Positions 9,944-19,594 of a stretch of 64,000 bases of DNA are shown piece after piece. The stretch lies in NCBI GenBank assembly GCA_038148895.1, contig JBBVGQ010000008.1; one strand, 5' to 3'. Made by a program: the position numbers and the translations under genes. Source of the DNA: Tamlana sp038148895. GTDB taxonomy: Bacteria > Bacteroidota > Bacteroidia > Flavobacteriales > Flavobacteriaceae. Under the pieces are notes generated by a model. It saw only the letters and a program-made list of their open reading frames with translations. It had not been told where the DNA came from and did not search any database. The stretch's first letter is position 1, and each line of letters begins with the position of its first letter.

Positions 9944-11404
9944 TTAGTCATAAAGAATATCCTCAGCTTCTATTTTTTTGTCATTTATAAAATCGTAGAG
10001 TGTAAGTTGTCTAAGGGTGTAATAATCTCTCCAAAAGCGTTCTAATGAATTAAGATATCTTAATACAGCATCATCTTTTTCCCGCAGTGCTATATTCAAA
10101 TCTGTTATGCTAATTTTTCCCAAAATATAGCGTTTTTGTGAGATGTCATATCGTTTAGTAGCCACTTCTTTGGCCTTTTCAGAAGTATATAAAAAATCTC
10201 TTAGGCTGGACCAATTCAGCACATGCAGATATATTTCCTGCTCAAATTCTTGTTGGTCTTGATTGATGCTGTTGTTGGTCAAATTCAAATTAGCCTCTGC
10301 CATTTTACGTCTAGATTTGGACACACCCCAATCAAAAATGGGTAAGCCAATGGTAACCTGAACACTTTGTTGTTTATTGAAGTTGTTAAAAAGGTTGTTA
10401 AAATCCTCGCCATTTTGTGAAATCCCGAAGTTGGCGGAAACACCTAACCTTACCCTGTTGTTTCCCTTTTGCTGGGCAACTTCTTTTTCGGCCTCCAATC
10501 GTTTTCTTCTAAATTCTATAACCGCTTTTCTGTTTGTTTGCGCTTCACTTAGTGCTTTATCTATATCAACATCGAAAAGCGGCAGTTCTTCGGGAACTGC
10601 AAGTTCTAAATTTTCAGTTTCCAATTCCAAATAGCGCGCTAAATTTTGCGAAGTTCGTTTTACTTCAATTGTATTTGTTGTTAGGTTGTTTTTGGAGTTT
10701 AATAGGGTTAGTTCCATCTGCAACAACTCATTTTCAGCAATTTTTCCCATTTTAAATCTTCCTTTACTTATTTGGTATAGGGTATCTTGATTTTTTAAAT
10801 TGATTTTGGCGATTTCCAATTGCATTTGAGCTTTTAACAAATCGAAATAACGGTTGGATGTACTCACCGATATTTGCTCCATACTTTCCACGAAATCTCT
10901 TTTTGATTCTTCGAAAACCAAAGGCTCAATTTTTTTGTCCCATTTAAACTCGTTATAAAACAGAGAATTTTGAAAATAATTTAAACTAAAGGGGAAAACG
11001 GCATAGCCGATATTTTCGTCTAGCCCAAAAAGCTCAATACGGTTTAAACGTGAATTAATTGATAAAGTTCCACCCGTGTAGGGAACACTTTGTGACAATG
11101 ATAAACCGCCTTGGAGAAATAATTGATTTTTAGTTCTGAATACATCTTGGCCTTCATCATTGGTAATAAGCTCTACTTCATTTCTGTATTCTGGTAAAAT
11201 GGCATTAAACCGTAATTCTGGCAAAAACCTAGCCTTGTAATTTCTAAAACGCCAATAACTGGCCTGATTTCGGTTAAGGTTAATTTTGTAATCTGGTGAT
11301 TTTTTTTGAGCGATGCCAATAGCTTCGTTAAGCGTTATTTTTTTCACTTGAGAAAAAGTTGCCAAAGGAAAAATAATGATGAGTAATATAAATATTCGTT
11401 GCAT
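9944..11404 (-). CDS. TolC-family outer membrane efflux channel
   Basis: The 486-residue product has a signal peptide (ending LATFSQ) and the two long helical halves of the outer-membrane efflux protein family (for example residues near 185-275 and 345-440, rich in N, Q and heptad leucines). Such proteins form the trimeric channel of tripartite export systems. It is third in a row after the adaptor and permease genes, 6 bp from the permease gene, which makes a complete export system. The substrate cannot be read from the sequence. Confidence 0.9.
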   Translation of the reverse strand: MQRIFILLIIIFPLATFSQVKKITLNEAIGIAQKKSPDYKINLNRNQASYWRFRNYKARFLPELRFNAILPEYRNEVELITNDEGQDVFRTKNQLFLQGGLSLSQSVPYTGGTLSINSRLNRIELFGLDENIGYAVFPFSLNYFQNSLFYNEFKWDKKIEPLVFEESKRDFVESMEQISVSTSNRYFDLLKAQMQLEIAKINLKNQDTLYQISKGRFKMGKIAENELLQMELTLLNSKNNLTTNTIEVKRTSQNLARYLELETENLELAVPEELPLFDVDIDKALSEAQTNRKAVIEFRRKRLEAEKEVAQQKGNNRVRLGVSANFGISQNGEDFNNLFNNFNKQQSVQVTIGLPIFDWGVSKSRRKMAEANLNLTNNSINQDQQEFEQEIYLHVLNWSSLRDFLYTSEKAKEVATKRYDISQKRYILGKISITDLNIALREKDDAVLRYLNSLERFWRDYYTLRQLTLYDFINDKKIEAEDILYD

Positions 11405-11410
11405 ATTGTT

Positions 11411-12763
11411 CTATTCAGATCTTAGAGCTTGAATTGGTCTTTTGTTGGCTGCCGCCTTTGCCGGGAAAATACCGAATGTTAACCCAACCAAAACGGCAAT
11501 AAAAAACGATACAGTTATTGATGAAAAAGACAGCACGGTCTCAATACCAGAAACAGCTTCAATAATGTATGCGCTCAGAATCCCTAAAACAATACCAACA
11601 ATGCCTCCGCCAACACTTATGAGTACAGATTCCGAAAGGAATTGTAAGATAACGTCTTCTTCGGTAGCGCCAATGGCTCGAATAATGCCGATTTCCTTTG
11701 TGCGCTCCAAAACCGAGGCCAGCATGATATTCATAATTCCAATACCACCAATGAGCAACGAAATGCCAGCGATAATGCTCAGTACAATATTGAAAATCTG
11801 TTTCGTTTTTTGCTGTTGCTTAAGAAGTTGAATAGGGATGGTAATTTCAAAATCCAATACATCGTTGTGTCTACGTCGCAACATTTTGCTTAATACTTCG
11901 GCAGTTGCTTTTAGCTGGTTGGAGTTGGCAACCTGAACTGTCAGTTTATCAATTTGATGGTAGTTGCCTCGAGGTATTTTCTGTTGCGGACCATTTTGGT
12001 TTTGGTTACGCGCGTTAGCATCATCTGTAATGATTTTCCGGTCTTTATACCTTACCAAAAAAGTGTTTAATGGGATGTAAACATCTTCATTCAAATCTCT
12101 AATACCTAAGTTTTCCTGTGCTTTATCTGAAATGAATTTTTCCTCAATAACACCAATAATATGCAACCAAACGTCTTTTACCTTTATTTGTTTGCCCAGT
12201 GCGCTTTCTCCGGTAAAAAGCTTTTTTTCTACTTTTTTACCCACAATGCAAACAGGCATGGCGTTTTTTATTTGGTAATCACAGAAAGCTGAGCCGTTAT
12301 CTAACGTAACATTGGAAGCTTCAAAAAAACTTGGGGAAATGCCAACAAGTTTTACTGGATTTTGCTTTCCATTGTTGATGACGTAAGTGTTCATAACAAT
12401 TTCTGGACTAATCAGTTTTACACTGGGGATGTGCTTTTTTATACTTTGGGCATCTAGAACATCCAACCCCTTTGAAAATCTTTTGGATTCAGTTTTACTA
12501 CTTTCTTCGTCATCCTCATTGGCATCTTCATTTTCTTCATCGGGTATCGGTGTTACAACAATATTGTTTACTCCAACAAGTTCCAATTGAGCCAATATTT
12601 CTTTTTCAGCGCCATTACCTATGGCCAACATGGCAATTACAGAGGCAACACCAAATATAATACCCAATGCGGTTAGAAAAGTTCTAACTTTATTTGTTTT
12701 AATAAACCAAAATGCCTCGCTGAAGCTAGATTTTAGTTTCTCAAAAAGTATCCTATCTATCAT
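11411..12763 (-). CDS. MacB-type ABC transporter permease (no ATPase domain)
   Basis: The 450-residue product has one N-terminal membrane segment (FLTALGIIFGVASVIAML), a large periplasmic domain (about residues 50-320, with an acidic insert EENEDANEDDEES), and three C-terminal segments with the FtsX/MacB signature (GGIGIMNIMLASVLERTKEIGIIRAIGA). Classical MacB has an N-terminal ATP-binding domain; this protein has none and no ATPase gene is adjacent, so the nucleotide-binding partner must be encoded elsewhere. It is 1 bp from the adaptor gene and 6 bp from the channel gene. It probably drives export across the envelope by mechanotransmission with that partner. Confidence 0.9.
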   Translation of the reverse strand: MIDRILFEKLKSSFSEAFWFIKTNKVRTFLTALGIIFGVASVIAMLAIGNGAEKEILAQLELVGVNNIVVTPIPDEENEDANEDDEESSKTESKRFSKGLDVLDAQSIKKHIPSVKLISPEIVMNTYVINNGKQNPVKLVGISPSFFEASNVTLDNGSAFCDYQIKNAMPVCIVGKKVEKKLFTGESALGKQIKVKDVWLHIIGVIEEKFISDKAQENLGIRDLNEDVYIPLNTFLVRYKDRKIITDDANARNQNQNGPQQKIPRGNYHQIDKLTVQVANSNQLKATAEVLSKMLRRRHNDVLDFEITIPIQLLKQQQKTKQIFNIVLSIIAGISLLIGGIGIMNIMLASVLERTKEIGIIRAIGATEEDVILQFLSESVLISVGGGIVGIVLGILSAYIIEAVSGIETVLSFSSITVSFFIAVLVGLTFGIFPAKAAANKRPIQALRSE

Positions 12764-12764
12764 T

Positions 12765-14009
12765 TTATTTTAATAGCGTTATACTTTTGTCTTCCAAATC
12801 TACGGGTTTGTTTAAGTAAACGATATCATTTTCATCTAAACCTTTGTTGACTATAATAACTTCATTGTTGGAATCTCCAAGTTCTACTTGCTTTTTTTCT
12901 ATGGATAAACCTGACTTTACATAAGCGAAGCTGATGGAATCTTTTGAAAAAACAGCTTCCAACGGAATCATTAAAACATCGTCTTGCTGTTTGGTCAGGA
13001 TTTTATTTGAGGTAGTCATTCCAGGGCGTATGTTTTTATTGGTGCCATTAAGCTTTATTAAAACCTGAAATAGCTTAATATCTGATCCCACTTTCGTTTC
13101 TCCAACATTTGCAACATCGGTAACAATACCGTCCAATTCAATATCAGGAAAAGCATCAAAGCCTACTTTTGCTGTTAGCCCTTTTTTGAGCTTTCTGATA
13201 TCCACCTCATTGCAAAACGTTTTAGATTCCATTTTGGATAAGTCTGGCAAACTGGCAACTGCCGGATCCCATGGGCTAATTGTTGAACCAACTTTTCTTT
13301 TGTTTCCACCCCACTCCCTGATATAAGTTACCATGCCGTCGTCATCAGAATGGATAGTGAATTCCTTTTGAAGCTCCAACAGGTCGTTAATTTGCTTTTT
13401 ATATTTTGAAACTTCGGTGCCAACCTCAATCATTTTGGCATTGGCCTGTCTTTTTTTTATGGAATAATCTGCTCGTTTTTCTTTTAAATCCCGTTCGGTT
13501 TTTTCAATGTTGATCTCTAGAGACCTAATCGTGGCTGGTGGTTCGTATTGTGAACGGGTAAGTTCCAGTTTGTCTTCTTCAATTTTAAATAGCAGATCTT
13601 TAATGGCATTGCGCTCTTGTTTCAGCGTTAAAGTAGTATCGAGTTGTTGTTGGATATATCTTGATTCTCCTTGTTCCAGGTTTAATTGGGCATCTTGAAT
13701 ACGGCCATTTAGTTCAGTAACATCCAATTTACCAACATAATCCCCTTTTTTCACTACAGTCCCTTCCGGAACTAAATCTTGGATTTTTATTTGATATAAA
13801 CCAAAACGCCTTGCATTACTAGGACCATCAATTTTTTTTGAGCTTGTAGATTGCGCTTCTCCAGATATAAAAACCTCATTTAAAAAAGAGCCCTTAACTA
13901 CTTTGGTGGTTAGCGAAACGTCTTCATCACTTGACGAGCTGAAGTAAGAGTAGGCAATAATTGGTAGTACGATGATGGCAATTATTATGGCAATTCTTTT
14001 TTTTGTCAT
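12765..14009 (-). CDS. MacA/HlyD-type periplasmic adaptor of the efflux system
   Basis: The 414-residue product is anchored by an N-terminal hydrophobic helix (IAIIIAIIVLPIIAYSYF). It then shows the adaptor layout: a lipoyl-like half (VVKKGDYVGKLDV), a long alpha-helical hairpin (about residues 105-215), the second lipoyl-like half, and beta-barrel and membrane-proximal domains (RPGMTTSNKIL, IPLEAVF). Adaptors of this family link the inner-membrane permease with the TolC channel. It is the first gene of the probable operon adaptor-permease-channel-murQ-DUF6095. Confidence 0.9.
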   Translation of the reverse strand: MTKKRIAIIIAIIVLPIIAYSYFSSSSDEDVSLTTKVVKGSFLNEVFISGEAQSTSSKKIDGPSNARRFGLYQIKIQDLVPEGTVVKKGDYVGKLDVTELNGRIQDAQLNLEQGESRYIQQQLDTTLTLKQERNAIKDLLFKIEEDKLELTRSQYEPPATIRSLEINIEKTERDLKEKRADYSIKKRQANAKMIEVGTEVSKYKKQINDLLELQKEFTIHSDDDGMVTYIREWGGNKRKVGSTISPWDPAVASLPDLSKMESKTFCNEVDIRKLKKGLTAKVGFDAFPDIELDGIVTDVANVGETKVGSDIKLFQVLIKLNGTNKNIRPGMTTSNKILTKQQDDVLMIPLEAVFSKDSISFAYVKSGLSIEKKQVELGDSNNEVIIVNKGLDENDIVYLNKPVDLEDKSITLLK

Positions 14010-14114
14010 GCTAGTTTTTGTTGATGAATTTTTAAAATTACAAAAAAAACAGACCTGTAAGATTTTATTTAGTTAAATAAATCCCAATATTTTAAATATG
14101 ATTTTTTAGGAAAT

Positions 14115-14933
14115 TTATTCTATTATATAAGTGAAAACGTCTGTTTCGGAAGCTCTAAAAAAGCCCAATGGAAAATTATCAGGATCGGTTTGATTAACAC
14201 AGTTTCCTCTTAAAGTTGCAGGTTGGGTTTCAAATGGATCGCCCGAGTTTTCATCGGTTTGTTGCAACAAAATAAAAAGATAATTGAACGCGCGCTCTGT
14301 GATGCCTGAGTTTCTGATGACTAGTTCATCGCCAGTTTCAATATTTTCATCAGAAAAGAAACCAAAAATTTGATTGCCGTCGGTAAATTTGTCTTCATAA
14401 ACTTCTAAGGCAATGTTGTTATTTTTCAGGACTACAAACTCAAATAGATAAAAGTTTTTTACATTGGCTGGATCGGTATAAAACGCTTTTATTTCTGTTT
14501 CATTACCTCCAAAACCACCTTCGTTTTTTTGTTCGACCAACTCAATTGGGGCGACAGGAGTTAAAACGGTTGTAGAAGTATAAATCTCATTTTTGTAATT
14601 AATGTTTAGGTTGTAAGTAGCATTTAGTAAGGGAATGAAATTCTCTGTTTGATAAATTCCAGAATTGCCATCCTCTACGAAATTATAAGAATTGCTATTT
14701 GAATCTGTTACAATAACCGTCGCACCTGTTGCAGGAGGTATGTCATTGTCAAAATATGGTGCGGTTAAGCTCAATCTAATTTTTTGCGTATTACCATCGG
14801 TTCCCTTTATCCAGTTTATGGAAGCATCAATGACCAATTTGGGCGCTGTGTTTTTTAAGTCGACATCAATAACATCTTCACAAGAGCTCATGAAAAACAT
14901 GGAAAGGCAAAATATGAATAGTATTTTTTTCAT
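14115..14933 (-). CDS. DUF4249-family lipoprotein
   Basis: I start the gene at 14933, not at the longer in-frame ATG at 15029: the shorter form begins with a lipoprotein signal peptide (MKKILFIFCLSMFFMSSC) and no longer overlaps the upstream gene, leaving 4 bp between them. The 272-residue product has the beta-rich layout of DUF4249 (KLVIDASINWIKGTDGNTQKI near the start). DUF4249 proteins are usually encoded next to TonB-dependent receptors, as here, and are thought to be surface or periplasmic partners of the receptor. The ligand is unknown. Confidence 0.85.
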   Translation of the reverse strand: MKKILFIFCLSMFFMSSCEDVIDVDLKNTAPKLVIDASINWIKGTDGNTQKIRLSLTAPYFDNDIPPATGATVIVTDSNSNSYNFVEDGNSGIYQTENFIPLLNATYNLNINYKNEIYTSTTVLTPVAPIELVEQKNEGGFGGNETEIKAFYTDPANVKNFYLFEFVVLKNNNIALEVYEDKFTDGNQIFGFFSDENIETGDELVIRNSGITERAFNYLFILLQQTDENSGDPFETQPATLRGNCVNQTDPDNFPLGFFRASETDVFTYIIE

Positions 14934-14937
14934 GGCT

Positions 14938-17310
14938 CTAAAGTTTAAAATTGTAAGAAATTGACGGAACAATACCAAAAATGGAAAGCCTTGTCGCCTC
15001 ATTATTATTGGTTTCGCTATTTCTACCAAAATTTATTGATGCAGCGTTTTTGCGATTGTAAACATTGTAAATGCTAAACACCCAATAGCTCTGCCAACCT
15101 TTGGTTTTATTTGGTTTTGGGGTATAATTCAGGGCTAGGTCTAGCCTGTTATAGGAAGGAAGCCTGTTTTCGTTCCGTCCTTCATAATGCGGAATATTAA
15201 GTCCGTTATACTGATATTGTGCAACAGGAAATGTGGCGGGCTGCCCTGTTTGATATAAAAAGTTTGCGTTTGCTTTCCATTTATTGTTCCAGCGGTAGCT
15301 TCCCGTAACTGAGATGTCATGTGTTTTGTCATAAGGAGTTTTATACCAATTGCCATTGTTTATGCCCAATTCACCAGGTATTCTTCCAGGTGTTCGTTGT
15401 TCAGATTTTGAAAGGGTGTAGGCTAGCCAACCGTTCAGCTTGCCTTCATTTTTGCGTAGCAAAAGTTCTAAACCATAGGCTCTAGCCTTTCCGTTTAAAA
15501 TAACTTGCTCAATGGCATTGTTTGCAATTAAATCAGCTCCGTCTGTATAATCAATTCGGTTTTTTATTTTTTTGTAGAAGCTTTCCACTTCTAAGGAATA
15601 CATGTTATCACTAAAATTTTTAAAATACCCTACTGCATACTGATCTAACAGCTGTGGTTTTACATATTTTCCGCTGGGTGTCCAAATATCTAATGGAGTA
15701 GGTGACTGGGTGTTGGACAGCAAATGCAAATACTGGCTCATCCTATTATAGCTCAATTTTACGGAACTATTGGTGTTCAACTGGTAAGCCAAGGAGGCTC
15801 TTGGCTCAAGATTGTAAAAGCTTTCTATAACATCGCTTCTTTTGAAGGATTCGGTTCCTATAGGTTCTGCTTTCTCATAAATCTGAAAATCTTCATTGAA
15901 TATTACGGCTTCGTCATTTTCATAAATATTGAGTTCATCTTGCCCCAAACGATGGAAGCTACTCAACCTTAAACCATAGGACAAAGCCAATTTTTCTGAA
16001 AGTTTATGTTCGACATCCAAGTAAAGCGCATTTTCAAAAGCATATTTATCAGTTAATTTAAACGGGTTGATGCCTGAAGTGGGCACAGTGGGATTTATTT
16101 CCCCTGGATTAAATTTATAGTAGATGCTATTTAAACCGTACTGAAGTTTTAATTTATTGCTTATATAATGTTTGAAATCGTATTTTAAATTGAAGTTTTG
16201 AATACCCGAAACCCAATCAAACTCAACAAAATCTAGTTTTAGGCTATAGTAATAATCAGAATAAATAAATGAAAGATTGGAGAAAATCTTATCTGAAAAT
16301 AGGTGGTTCCACCTAAAGTTTAAAACGGAATTGCCATAGGTGTTTTCAAAACTATCTTGAATACTGAACACGTCCCGGCCAAAATAACCTGAAAGATAGA
16401 TATTGTTTCTGTCGTTTAATTTGTAGCTCAATTTGGTATTTAAATCGTAGAAATAGGCTATATTATTAATGTCGAAAAGAGGAAGAAACAAGTGGGCATA
16501 GCTTGATCGACCTCCAAAAAGAAAAGAGCCTTTATCCTTTTCTAAAGGGCCTTCTACAAGCAAACGGCTCGAAACCAATCCGATACCGCCATTGGCATGA
16601 AACTCCCTGCTGTTGCCTTCTTTTTGGTAAATATCCAATACGGAGGACACTCGACCACCATAGCGAGCTGGAATACCTCCTTTAAAAAGCCTTAAATCTT
16701 TAATGGCATCAGGATTGAAGACAGAAAAGAAACCAAACAGATGGGATGAATTGTAAATGGTTGCTTCATCTAAAAGGATTAAATTTTGGTCGGCTGCACC
16801 ACCACGCACATTGAATCCAGAAGCTCCCTCTCCTGTAGTTGTAACGCCAGGGAGCAACGTAATGGCTTTTATGATGTCCGATTCACCCAACACAACAGGA
16901 ATATCCTTTATGGTATTTGAAGTGAGCTTGTTAACGCTCATTTGGGGCGCTTTTATGTTGGGTTTTTCAATATTTTCCACAATAATAACTTCATCCAAAT
17001 TTTCCAAAGCATTCGTTAAACTGAAATTCCTTGTCATATCCTGGGAAAGGGTTATGGTTTCAGAAATGGAGTTAAACCCCAAATAGCTCACAATAACTCT
17101 GTAACTACCTCTAGGTAATGTAATGGAGTAGAAGCCGTATTCGTTAGTTGTTGTTCCTGATTGGATTTCTGGAAAGATAATATTGACCCCAATTAAGGTT
17201 TCATTGCTTTTTTTCTCTGAGACGGTCCCACTAATGGTATATTTTTCTTGGCTGCTTAGGGTGTTGTAGAAACATAAAGCAAGGAGTAAACACATGAAGT
17301 TTTTTCTCAT
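14938..17310 (-). CDS. TonB-dependent outer membrane receptor with N-terminal carboxypeptidase-regulatory-like domain
   Basis: The start at 17310 (MRKNFMCLLLALCFYNTLSSQ) gives a clean signal peptide; the longer frame to 17379 runs back through the icd terminator hairpin and is rejected. The 790-residue product has a CarboxypepD_reg-like domain (about residues 25-105), a plug domain (about 120-230, with GFNVRGGAADQNLILLD) and a beta-barrel to the C-terminal phenylalanine region. Such receptors import large or scarce ligands with energy from TonB-ExbBD. The DUF4249 lipoprotein gene follows after 4 bp. There is no SusD gene and no carbohydrate-active enzyme next to it, so a glycan-uptake locus is not supported. 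Confidence 0.92.
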   Translation of the reverse strand: MRKNFMCLLLALCFYNTLSSQEKYTISGTVSEKKSNETLIGVNIIFPEIQSGTTTNEYGFYSITLPRGSYRVIVSYLGFNSISETITLSQDMTRNFSLTNALENLDEVIIVENIEKPNIKAPQMSVNKLTSNTIKDIPVVLGESDIIKAITLLPGVTTTGEGASGFNVRGGAADQNLILLDEATIYNSSHLFGFFSVFNPDAIKDLRLFKGGIPARYGGRVSSVLDIYQKEGNSREFHANGGIGLVSSRLLVEGPLEKDKGSFLFGGRSSYAHLFLPLFDINNIAYFYDLNTKLSYKLNDRNNIYLSGYFGRDVFSIQDSFENTYGNSVLNFRWNHLFSDKIFSNLSFIYSDYYYSLKLDFVEFDWVSGIQNFNLKYDFKHYISNKLKLQYGLNSIYYKFNPGEINPTVPTSGINPFKLTDKYAFENALYLDVEHKLSEKLALSYGLRLSSFHRLGQDELNIYENDEAVIFNEDFQIYEKAEPIGTESFKRSDVIESFYNLEPRASLAYQLNTNSSVKLSYNRMSQYLHLLSNTQSPTPLDIWTPSGKYVKPQLLDQYAVGYFKNFSDNMYSLEVESFYKKIKNRIDYTDGADLIANNAIEQVILNGKARAYGLELLLRKNEGKLNGWLAYTLSKSEQRTPGRIPGELGINNGNWYKTPYDKTHDISVTGSYRWNNKWKANANFLYQTGQPATFPVAQYQYNGLNIPHYEGRNENRLPSYNRLDLALNYTPKPNKTKGWQSYWVFSIYNVYNRKNAASINFGRNSETNNNEATRLSIFGIVPSISYNFKL

Positions 17311-17334
17311 CAACGCGCAATTTGCATAAAAATA

Positions 17335-17363
17335 AAAAAAAGCCCCTTGAAAAGGAGCTTTTA
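17335..17363 (-). terminator. Intrinsic terminator of icd
   Basis: On the minus strand AAAAGCTCCTT and AAGGGGCTTTT form a stem with one wobble pair around a short loop, followed by a T run. It lies 20 bp after the icd stop codon and just upstream of the receptor gene start. Confidence 0.8.
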
Positions 17364-17383
17364 ACATTTTCTTTAACAAAATA

Positions 17384-19594
17384 TTACGCTATAATAGCAT
17401 TGAAGGTTTTGCTTGGTCGCATCACTTTATTTGCCATTTCTTCATTGGGTTCGTAATATCCACCAATGCTTACTGGCTTGCCTTGAATGTCGGTCAATTC
17501 CTTTAATATAAGAGCTTCATTATCGGCCAGTTGTTTGGCAATTGGCGTAAATTCAGCCTTCAAAGCTTCATCGCTATTTTGTTTTGCCAATTCTTCGGCC
17601 CAGTACATAGCTAAGTAAAAATGGCTTCCTCTGTTGTCCAATTCTCCAGCCACTCTTGAAGGACCTTTTTTGTTCTCCAATAATGTACTTGTGGCATCAT
17701 CTAAAGTTTCAGCTAAAATTTTAGCTTTTGCGTTATTGTTCACTTCACTAAAATGCTCTAACGAAACAGCCAAGGCTAAAAATTCACCTAAAGAGTCCCA
17801 ACGCAAATGATTTTCTTCCAACAATTGTTGCACGTGTTTTGGTGCAGAACCACCAGCTCCGGTTTCAAATAACCCACCGCCATTCATTAACGGTACAATT
17901 GAAAGCATTTTTGCACTTGTTCCAACCTCTAAAATTGGGAATAAATCGGTTAAATAATCACGCAAAACGTTTCCAGAAACCGAAATAGTGTCTTTTCCTT
18001 CTTTAAGTCTTTTGCATGTAAAGATAGTGGCATCGATTGGTGATAAGATTCTTAAATCCAATCCAGTTGTATCGTGGTCTTTTAAATAGGTATTTACCTT
18101 TTTAATTAATTGTGCATCGTGTGCCCTGTTTTTATCCAACCAAAAAACAGCCGGTGTTTCTGAAGCTCTTGCTCTTGCAACGGCTAATTTAACCCAGTCT
18201 TGAATTGGGGCATCTTTAGTTTGGCACATTCTCCAAATATCGCCTTCCTCAACGTGGTGTTCCATAAGTACTTTACCAGAGGCATCTATCACTTTTACAA
18301 CACCGTTTGATTGGATTTCAAATGTTTTATCATGAGAACCATATTCTTCCGCTTTTTGCGCCATGAGTCCAACATTTGGGACTGTACCCATTGTGGTTGG
18401 GTCAAAAGCTCCATTTTCTTTACAGAAATCAATAGTTGCAGCATAAACCCCCGCATAGCTGCTATCTGGGATAACCGCTTTAGTATCTTGTAATTTGCCT
18501 TCTGCATTCCACATTTTGCCCGAAGTACGAATCATGGCAGGCATGGATGCATCAATTATAACATCACTGGGTACGTGTAAGTTGGTGATTCCTTTATCGG
18601 AATTTACCATGGCAATACTGGGACCTTTTTCGTAAGTTGCTTCTATGTAGGCTTCAATTTCTTTACGTTGTGCGTCTGGTAGTTCCTGAATACGCTCCAA
18701 AAGATTGCCCAAACCGGAGTTTACATTTACATCAAGCTCCTCTAAAACCTTACCGTATTTTGCAAAAACATCCTTAAAATAAGCTTTTACTGCATAACCA
18801 AAAATGATAGGGTCGCTCACTTTCATCATGGTACCTTTCATATGCAATGAAAAAAGAACGCCTTTTTCCCGAGAGTCGGCAACTTGCTTGTCTAAAAAGC
18901 TCACCAAAGCTCTCTTGCTCATTACGGTTGCATCAATAATTTCACCCTTAAGCAATTTGAAACTATCTTTTAAAATAGTGGTATGGCCTTTATCATCAAC
19001 ATGTTCTATAGTAATGCTTGTTGCCTCAGGAACGGTAACTGATTTTTCATTATGCGCAAAATCGCCTTCGCTCATGGTGGCCACGTGTGTTTTTGAATCT
19101 TTTGCCCATGCTCCCATAGAGTGTGGATTGTTTTTGGCGTAGTTTTTTACGGCTTTTGGTGCACGTCGGTCACTATTTCCTTCACGAAGTACAGGGTTTA
19201 CAGCGCTACCTTTAATTTTATCGTAACGTGCTTTGGCATCTTTTTCGGCATCGTTAGCTGGCTCATTAGGATAATTTGGAATTTTATAGCCCAAAGATTG
19301 TAATTCCTTTATAGCTCCTTTTAACTGGGGAATTGAGGCACTAATATTAGGTAATTTAACAATATTGGCCTCTGGCTTTGTTGCCAATTCACCTAGGAAG
19401 GCCAAATCATCCGAAACCTTTTGGTCTTCCGATAAATAATCTGGAAAGACTGCCAAAATTCTAGCTGCCAAAGAAATGTCTTTGGTTTCAATATCAATAC
19501 CTGAAGATTTAACAAATGCTTGAACGATTGGAAGTAATGACCTTGTGGCTAGTGCCGGGGCTTCATCGGTTTTTGTATAAATGATTTTAGACAT
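17384..19594 (-). CDS. icd: Monomeric NADP-dependent isocitrate dehydrogenase
   Basis: This is the large single-chain type of isocitrate dehydrogenase (736 residues; the family is about 740), which oxidatively decarboxylates isocitrate to 2-oxoglutarate with NADP+ in the TCA cycle. Recognisable stretches include DAEKDAKARYDKIKGSAVNP, LREGNSDRRAP, the metal/substrate region around GTVPNVGLMAQKAEEYGSHD and the C-terminal SIGGYYEPNEEMANKVMRPS. It is unrelated in sequence to the common dimeric Icd. The gene is monocistronic: a terminator follows it and a long intergenic region precedes it. AGGA 3 bp before the ATG is one of the few Shine-Dalgarno-like sites in the window. Confidence 0.97.
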   Translation of the reverse strand: MSKIIYTKTDEAPALATRSLLPIVQAFVKSSGIDIETKDISLAARILAVFPDYLSEDQKVSDDLAFLGELATKPEANIVKLPNISASIPQLKGAIKELQSLGYKIPNYPNEPANDAEKDAKARYDKIKGSAVNPVLREGNSDRRAPKAVKNYAKNNPHSMGAWAKDSKTHVATMSEGDFAHNEKSVTVPEATSITIEHVDDKGHTTILKDSFKLLKGEIIDATVMSKRALVSFLDKQVADSREKGVLFSLHMKGTMMKVSDPIIFGYAVKAYFKDVFAKYGKVLEELDVNVNSGLGNLLERIQELPDAQRKEIEAYIEATYEKGPSIAMVNSDKGITNLHVPSDVIIDASMPAMIRTSGKMWNAEGKLQDTKAVIPDSSYAGVYAATIDFCKENGAFDPTTMGTVPNVGLMAQKAEEYGSHDKTFEIQSNGVVKVIDASGKVLMEHHVEEGDIWRMCQTKDAPIQDWVKLAVARARASETPAVFWLDKNRAHDAQLIKKVNTYLKDHDTTGLDLRILSPIDATIFTCKRLKEGKDTISVSGNVLRDYLTDLFPILEVGTSAKMLSIVPLMNGGGLFETGAGGSAPKHVQQLLEENHLRWDSLGEFLALAVSLEHFSEVNNNAKAKILAETLDDATSTLLENKKGPSRVAGELDNRGSHFYLAMYWAEELAKQNSDEALKAEFTPIAKQLADNEALILKELTDIQGKPVSIGGYYEPNEEMANKVMRPSKTFNAIIA

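Noticed and set aside
14934..15029. Longer start of the DUF4249 gene at 15029
   Set aside because: It overlaps the receptor gene and displaces the lipoprotein signal that begins at 14933.
14115..17310. Polysaccharide utilisation locus around the TonB receptor
   Set aside because: There is no SusD-like gene and no glycoside hydrolase nearby; a DUF4249 partner points to another kind of ligand.
17311..17379. Longer start of the TonB receptor at 17379
   Set aside because: It would run through the icd terminator hairpin and bury the signal peptide that begins at 17310.
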